DNA from: Atherix ibis
Lineage: Eukaryota > Arthropoda > Insecta > Diptera > Athericidae
DNA length: 64,000 nucleotides
Direction of reading: 5' to 3'
NCBI GenBank assembly: GCA_958298945.1
Contig: OY282608.1
Coordinates: 61,108,951-61,172,950 of the forward strand
Numbering within the stretch: position 1 is the first letter of the stretch; each line of letters starts with the position of its first letter. Positions 57,104 through 64,000 of the stretch are shown here, piece by piece. The position numbers were made by a program, and so were the translations under genes. Under the pieces are notes generated by a model. The model did not search any database. It was not told the origin of the DNA and saw nothing but the letters and a program-made list of their open reading frames with translations.

Positions 57104-59104
57104 CCAACAAGCCAACAAGCCAACAAACCAACAAACCAACAAGCCAACAAGCCAACATGCCAATAAACCAACAAACTAAGTAACCAACAAGCCAACAAAC
57201 CAACAAACACACAAACCAACAAGCCAACAAACCAACAAGCCAAGAAACCAACAAGCCAACAAACCAACAAACCAACAAGCCAACAAGCCAACAAACCAAC
57301 AAACCAACAAGCCAAAAAACCAACAAACCAACGAGCCAACAAACTAACAAACCAACAAACCAAAAAACCAATAAACCAACAAACCAACAAACCAACAAAC
57401 CAACAAACCAACAAACCAACAAGCCAACAAACCAAGAAACCAACAAACCAACAAACCAAGTAACCAAAAAGCCAACAAACTAACAAACCAACAAGCCAAC
57501 AAACCAACAAGCCAACAAGCCAACAAACCAACAAACCAACAAACCAACAAAGCAACAAACCAACAAACCAACAAGCCAGCAAACCAACAAAACAACAAGC
57601 CAACAAGCCAACAAACCAACAAACCAACAAACCAACAAACCAACAAGCCAACAAACCAACAAGCCAACAAACCAACAAACCAACAAACCAACAAGCCAAC
57701 AAGCCAACAAACCAACAAACCAACAAACAAACAAGCCAACAAACCAACAAACCAACAAGCCAACAAACCAACAAACCAACAAACCAACAAACCAACAAGC
57801 CAACAAGCCAACAAACCAACAAACCAACAAGCCAACAAACCAACAAACCAACAAAGCAACAAACCAACAAACCATCAAGCCAACAAACTAACAAACCAAC
57901 AAACTAAGTAACCAACAAGCCAACAAGCCAACAAACCAACAAACCAACAAACCAACAAACCAACAAACCAACAAACCAACAAGCCAACAAACCAACAAAC
58001 CAACAAACCAAAAAACCAACAAACCAACAAACCAACAAACCAACAAACCAACAAACCAACAAACCAACAAACCAACAAGCCACCAAGCCAACAAACCAAC
58101 AAACCAACAAGCCAACAAACCAACAAACCAACAAACCAACAAGCCAACAAACCAACAAACAAATAAACCAACAAACCAACAAACCAACAAACCAACAAGC
58201 CAACAAGCCAACATGCCAATAAACCAACAAACTAAGTAACCAACAAGCCAACAAACCAACAAACCCACAAACCAACAAGCCAACAAACCAACAAGCCAAG
58301 AAACCAACAAGCCAACAAACCAAAAAACCAACAAGCCAACAAGCCAACAAACCAACAAACCAACAAGCCAACAAACCAACAAACCAACGAGCCAACAAAC
58401 TAACAAACCAATAAACCAACAAACCAACAAACCAACAAACCAACAAGCCAACAAACCAAGAAACCAACAAACCAACAAACCAAGTAACCAAAAAGCCAAC
58501 AAACTAACAAACCAACAAGCCAACAAACCAACAAGCCAACAAGCCAACAAACCAACAAACCAACAAAGCAACAAACCAACAAACCAACAAGCCAACAAAC
58601 CAACAAACCAACAAAGCAACAAGCCAACAAGCCAACAAACCAACAAACCAACAAGCCAACAAACCAACAAACCAACAAACCAACAAGCCAACAAGCCAAC
58701 AAACCAACAAGCCATTTAACCAACAAACCAACAAGCCAACAAGCCAACAAACCAACAAACCAACAAACCAACAAGCCAACAAACCAACAAACCAACAAGC
58801 CAACAAACCAACAAACCAACAAACCAACAAATAAACAAACCAAAAAACCAACAAACCAACAAACCAACAAAATAATAAACCAACAAACCAACAAACCAAC
58901 AAGCCAACAAACCAACAAACCAACAAACCAATTAACCAAAAAGCCAACAAACTAACAAACCAACAAGCCAACAAGCCATTAAACCAACAAACCAACAAAC
59001 CAACAAACCAACAAACCAACAAACCAACAAGCCAACAAACCAACAAACCAACAAACCAAAAAACCAACATACCAACAAACCAACAAAACAACAAACCAAC
59101 AAAC
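57050..59104. repeat. D segment, first copy
   Basis: Matches about 61,840-64,000. The offset is 4,792 (599 octamers) up to about 58,168, then 4,896 after a 13-octamer expansion in the second copy, then 4,904 near the right end. Shared marks include CCATTTAA (58,713 against 63,609), the AAAATAATAAAC string (58,872 against about 63,768) and CCATTAAA near 58,977. It also contains a weaker internal repeat at 1,024 to 1,056 bp (CTAAGTAA at 57,176 and 58,232). Confidence 0.82.
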
Positions 59105-61839
59105 CAACAAACCAACAAACCAAAAAACCAACAAACCAACAAACCAACAAACCAACAAGCCAACAAACCAACAAACCAACAAACCAACAAACCAACAAAC
59201 CAACAAGCCAACAAATGAAAAAACAAATAAACCAACAAACCAACAAACCAACAAACCAGCAAGCCAACAAGCCAACAAACCAACAAACCAACAAGCCAAC
59301 AAACCAACAAGCCAACAAACCAACAAACCAACAAACCAACAATCCAACAAGCCAACAAACCAACAAACCAACAAGCCAACAAACCAACAAACCAACAAAC
59401 CAACAAGCCAACAAGCCAACAAACACACAAACCAACAAGCCAACAAACCAACAAACCAACAAACCAACATGCCAACAAACCAACAAACTAAGTAACCAAC
59501 AAGCCAACAAACCAACAAACCAACAAACCATAATGCCAACAAACCAACAAACTAAGTAACCAACAAGCCAACAAACCAACAAACCAACAAACCAACAAGC
59601 CAACAAGCCAACAAACCAACAAACCAACAAACCAACAAACCAACAATCCAACAAACCAAGAAGCCAACAAACCAACAAACCAACAAGCCAACAAGCCAAC
59701 AAACCAACAAACCAAAAAACCAACAAGCCAACAAACCAACAAACCAACAAGCCAACAAACCAACAAACCAACAAACCAACAAGCCAACAAGCCAACAAAC
59801 CAACAAACCAACAAGCCAACAAGCTAACAAACCAACAAACCAACAAGCCAACAAACCAACAAGCCAACAAACCAACAAGCCAACAAACCAACAAACCAAC
59901 AAAGCAATAAGCCAACAAAACAACAAGCCAACAAACCAACAAACCAACAAACTAAGTAACCAACAAGCCAACAAGCCAACAAACCAACAAACCAACAAAC
60001 CAACAAACCAACAAACCAACAAACCAACAAACCAACAAGCCGACAAACCAACAAACCAACAAACCAAAAAACCAATAAACCAAAAAACCAACAAACCAAC
60101 AAACCAACAAACCAACAAACCAACAAACCAACAAACCAACAAGCCAACAAACCAACAAACAAATAAACCAACAAACCAACAATCCAACAAACCAACAAGC
60201 CAACAAGCCAACAAACCCACAAACCAACAAACCAACAAGCCAACAAACCAACAAGCCAACAAACCAACAAACCAACAAACCAACAAGCCAACAAGCCAAC
60301 GAACCAGCAAACCAACAAGCCAAAAAACCAACAAACCAACAAACCAACAAGCCAACAAGCCAACAAACCAACAAACCAACATGCCAACAAACCAACAAAC
60401 TAAGTAACCAACAAGCCAACAAACCAACAAACCAACAAACCAACATGCCAACAAACCAACAAACTAAGTAACCAACAAGCCAACAAATCAACAAACCAAC
60501 AAGCCAACAAGCCAACAAACCAACAAACCAACAAACCAACAGACCAACAAGCCAACAAACCAACAAGCCAACAAACCAACAAACCAACAAGCCAACAAGC
60601 CAACAAACCAACAAACCAACAAACCAACAAGCCAACAAGCCAACAAACTAACAAACCAACAAACCAACAAGCCAACAAACCAACAAACCAACAAGCCAAC
60701 AAACCAACAAACCAACAAACCAACAAGCCAAGAAACCAACAAGCAAATAAACCAACAAACCAACACACCAACAAACCAACAAGCCAACAAGCCAACAAAC
60801 CAACAAACCAACAAACCAACAAGCCAACAAACCAACAAGCCAACAAACCAGCAAACCAACAAACCAACAAGCCAACAAGCCAACAAACCAACAAACCAAC
60901 AAGCTAACAAACCAACAAACTAACAAACTAACAAGCCAACAAGCGAACAAACCAACAAACCAACAAGCCAACAAACCAACAAACCAACAAACCAACATGC
61001 CAACAAACCAACAAACTAAGTAACCAACAAACCAACAAACCAACATGCCAACAAACCAACAAACTAAGTAACCAACAAGCCAACAAACCAACAAACCAAC
61101 AAGCCAACAAGCCAACAAACCAACAAACCAACAAACCAACAAACCAACAAACCAACAAACCAACAAGCCAACAAACCAACAAACCAACAAGCCAACAAGC
61201 CAACAAACCAACAAACCAACAAACTAACAAGCCAACAAACCAAAAAGCCAACAAACCAACAAACCAACAAACCAACAAGCCAACAAGCCAACAAACCAAC
61301 AAACCAACAAGCCAACAAACCAACAAACCAACAAACCAACAAGCCAAAAAACCAATAAGCCAACAAACCAATAAGCCAACAAACCAACAAACCAACAAAG
61401 CAACAAGCCAACAAGCCAACAAACCAACAAACCAACAAGCCAACAAACCAACAAACCAACAAAGCAACAAACCAACCAACCAACAAGCCAACAAACTAAC
61501 AAACCAACAAACTAAGTAACCAACAAGCCAACAAGCCAACAAACCAACAAACTAACAAACCAACAAACCAACAAACCAACAAACCAACAAGCCAACAAAC
61601 CAACAAACCAACAAACCAAAAAACCAATAAACCAACAAACCAACAAACCAACAAACCAACAAACCAACAGACCAACAAGCCACCAAGCCAACAAACCAAC
61701 AAACCAACAAACCAACAAGCCAACAAACCAACAAACCAACAAACCAACAAGCCAACAAACCAACAAACAAATAAACCAACAAACCAAAAAACCAACAAAC
61801 CAACAAACCAACAAACCAACAAACCAACAAACCAACAAA
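59105..61839. repeat. D-type array between the two D copies
   Basis: Octamer array with CATG doublets at 59,471/59,535, 60,383/60,447 and 60,999/61,047, CAAATAAA units and one TGAAAAAA, CAAATAAA variant at about 59,217 that creates an ATG. No unique sequence and no register change. Confidence 0.8.
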
Positions 61840-64000
61840 CCAACAAACCAACAAACCAACAAACCAACAAACCAACAAACCAACAAACCAACAAACCAAC
61901 AAGCCAACAAGCCAACAAACCAACAAACCAACAAGCCAACAAGCCAACAGGCCAATAAACCAACAAACTAAGTAACCAACAAGCCAACAAACCAACAAAC
62001 CCACAAACCAACAAGCCAACAAACCAACAAGCCAAGAAACCAACAAGCCAACAAACCAACAAACCAACAAGCCAACAAGCCAACAAACCAACAAACCAAC
62101 AAGCCAAAAAACCAACAAACCAACGAGCCAACAAACTAACAAACCAACAAACCAAAAAACCAATAAACCAACAAACCAACAAACCAACAAACCAACAAAC
62201 CAACAAACCAACAAGCCAACAAACCAAGAAACCAACAAACCAACAAACCAAGTAACCAAAAAGCCAACAAACTAACAAACCAACAAGCCAACAAACCAAC
62301 AAGCCAACAAGCCAACAAACCAACAAACCAACAAACCAACAAAGCAACAAACCAACAAACCAACAAGCCAGCAAACCAACAAAACAACAAGCCAACAAGC
62401 CAACAAACCAACAAACCAACAAACCAACAAACCAACAAGCCAACAAACCAACAAGCCAACAAACCAACAAACCAACAAACCAACAAGCCAACAAGCCAAC
62501 AAACCAACAAACCAACAAACAAACAAGCCAACAAACCAACAAACCAACAAGCCAACAAACCAACAAACCAACAAACCAACAAACCAACAAGCCAACAAGC
62601 CAACAAACCAACAAACCAACAAGCCAACAAACCAACAAACCAACAAAGCAACAAACCAACAAACCATCAAGCCAACAAACTAACAAACCAACAAACTAAG
62701 TAACCAACAAGCCAACAAGCCAACAAACCAACAAACCAACAAACCAACAAACCAACAAACCAACAAACCAACAAGCCAACAAACCAACAAACCAACAAAC
62801 CAAAAAACCAACAAACCAACAAACCAACAAACCAACAAACCAACAAACCAACAAACCAACAAACCAACAAGCCACCAAGCCAACAAACCAACAAACCAAC
62901 AAGCCAACAAACCAACAAACCAACAAACCAACAAGCCAACAAACCAACAAACAAATAAACCAACAAACCAACAAACCAACAAACCAACAAACCAACAAAC
63001 CAACAAACCAACAAACCAACAAACCAACAAACCAACAAACCAACAAACCAACAAACCAACAAACCAACAAACCAACAAACCAACAAACCAACAAGCCAAC
63101 AAGCCAACATGCCAATAAACCAACAAACTAAGTAACCAACAAGCCAATAAACCAACAAACCCACAAACCAACAAGCCAACAAACCAACAAGCCAAGAAAC
63201 CAACAAGCCAACAAACCAAAAAACCAACAAGCCAACAAGCCAACAAACCAACAAACCAACAAGCCAACAAACCAACAAACCAACGAGCCAACAAACTAAC
63301 AAACCAATAAACCAACAAACCAACAAACCAACAAACCAACAAGCCAACAAACCAAGAAACCAACAAACCAACAAACCAAGTAACCAAAAAGCCAACAAAC
63401 TAACAAACCAACAAGCCAACAAACCAACAAGCCAACAAGCCAACAAACCAACAAACCAACAAAGCAACAAACCAACAAACCAACAAGCCAACAAACCAAC
63501 AAACCAACAAAGCAACAAGCCAACAAGCCAACAAACCAACAAACCAACAAGCCAACAAACCAACAAACCAACAAACCAACAAGCCAACAAGCCAACAAAC
63601 CAACAAGCCATTTAACCAACAAACCAACAAGCCAACAAGCCAACAAACCAACAAACCAACAAACCAACAAGCCAACAAACCAACAAACCAACAAGCCAAC
63701 AAACCAACAAACCAACAAACCAACAAACCAACAAACCAAAAAACCAACAAACCAACAAACCAACAAAATAATAAACCAACAAACCAACAAACCAACAAGC
63801 CAACAAACCAACAAACCAACAAACCAACAAACCAATTAACCAAAAAGCCAACAAACTAACAAACCAACAAGCCAACAAGCCATTAAACCAACAAACCAAC
63901 AAACCAACAAACCAACAAACCAACAAACCAACAAGCCAACAAACCAACAAACCAACAAACCAAAAAACCAACATACCAACAAACCAACAAAACAACAAAC
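61840..64000. repeat. D segment, second copy, cut by the window end
   Basis: Partner of 57,050-59,104. The match is still running at base 64,000, so the copy continues beyond the window. It differs from the first copy by a 104-bp expansion at 62,960-63,087 and a few single-base changes. Confidence 0.82.
62960..63087. repeat. Homogeneous run of 16 canonical units
   Basis: Sixteen consecutive CCAACAAA units between a CAAATAAA and a CCAACAAG. The partner site at 58,168-58,191 has only three. The difference of 13 units (104 bp) accounts exactly for the offset change from 4,792 to 4,896. Confidence 0.9.

Larger units (their letters stand above)
1..64000. repeat. Octanucleotide satellite array, unit CCAACAAA (complement TTTGTTGG)
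   Basis: The full window is tandem copies of an 8-bp unit, about 8,000 in all. The canonical unit is CCAACAAA; the commonest variant, CCAACAAG, is scattered singly, in pairs and occasionally in threes among canonical units. Other variants differ at one to three positions, for example CTAACAAA, CGAACAAA, GCAACAAG, CCAAGTAA, CCAAAAAG, CCAATAAA, CAAATAAA, CCAATTAA and CCATCAAA. The unit phase was followed row by row and shifts at only 20 sites. The + strand is almost only A and C, with G mainly at unit position 8 and T only in variants. No unique sequence interrupts the array, so there is no gene, tRNA, rRNA, promoter or mobile element to report in any part of it. Seen directly: repeat, register and variants. 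Inferred: a eukaryotic satellite, since arrays of this size and unit are not expected in bacteria. Confidence 0.98.

Noticed and set aside
1..64000. CRISPR array
   Set aside because: There are direct repeats but no spacers: the material between any two repeats is the same octamer. No cas gene is present.
1..64000. Telomeric repeat tract
   Set aside because: The G/T strand with GG pairs recalls telomeres, but TTTGTTGG matches no telomere motif I know. The array is rich in ordered variants and long duplications, and no chromosome end is visible. A subtelomeric position remains possible.
1..64000. Strong G-quadruplex array on the - strand
   Set aside because: Runs are only GG, separated by TTTGTT, so only weak two-tier structures are possible. 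Kept as a side remark, not a feature.
1..64000. Bacterial or phage origin with operons
   Set aside because: There are no ribosome-binding sites, genes, tRNAs or terminators. An array this long with nested higher-order repeats fits eukaryotic satellite DNA.
1..64000. Pure sequencing artefact (false low-complexity read)
   Set aside because: Ordered rare variants and one-base slips recur in separate blocks at offsets that are consistent multiples of 8, which random error would not produce. Mis-assembly of copy number is still possible and cannot be settled from the sequence.
1..64000. Hairpins, inverted repeats, tRNA or structured RNA
   Set aside because: The + strand is almost only A and C, so complementary arms cannot form; no inverted segment was seen.

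Overview
The whole 64 kb window is a single uninterrupted satellite array. On the + strand it is built from about 8,000 copies of the octamer CCAACAAA, with CCAACAAG as the main variant. No stretch of unique sequence, no gene, no RNA gene, no CRISPR array and no transposon could be found on either strand. Long open reading frames occur everywhere because neither the unit nor its complement (TTTGTTGG) contains a stop codon in any frame. They translate the same octapeptide over and over (PTNQQTNK on +, LVCWFVGL on -), most minus-strand starts are the repeat's own TTG, and none looks like a protein family. An octamer satellite this long points to a eukaryote, in heterochromatin, a subtelomere or a similar region assembled from long reads. 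The sequence gives no basis for naming a species.

The array is not random. Rare variant octamers (CCATCACA with CGAACAAA, CCAAGTAA, CAAATAAA, CCAATTAA, CCAACAAT with ATAACAAG, CCTACAAA, CCAACATG and others) travel together in fixed order. They act as markers that show nested segmental duplications. Layout: 1-9,760 (A1) and 9,824-18,860 (A2) are adjacent supercopies. 18,860-28,950 is a mosaic of A-type pieces, including a clean 2,017-bp tandem duplication (21,584-23,600 and 23,601-25,611). 28,950-33,040 (C0), 37,215-45,610 (C1) and 45,611-53,290 (C2) are related supercopies of about 8 kb, with a 1.74-kb duplication (33,085-36,230) between C0 and C1. 53,183-54,734 is a 776-bp duplication and 54,735-57,050 is C/D-type mosaic. 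57,050-64,000 (D) contains a 2-kb segment (57,050-59,104) repeated at 61,840-64,000 and cut by the window edge.

The octamer register is kept very strictly. Tracking the phase of the unit through the window, I find only 20 places where it shifts, mostly by one base and often at runs of 9-11 A. Every duplication offset is a multiple of 8 once these shifts are allowed for, so duplication happened in register. Some shifts are shared by both members of a duplicated pair and so are older than the duplication; others are private.

No genes work together here. The points of biological interest are the higher-order structure, the near-total A/C versus G/T strand asymmetry, the concentration of CpG in a few recurring cassettes, and one-sided AATAAA sites. 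Boundaries of duplicated blocks were read by eye and are approximate to tens of bases. An assembly error in an array like this cannot be excluded from the sequence alone.
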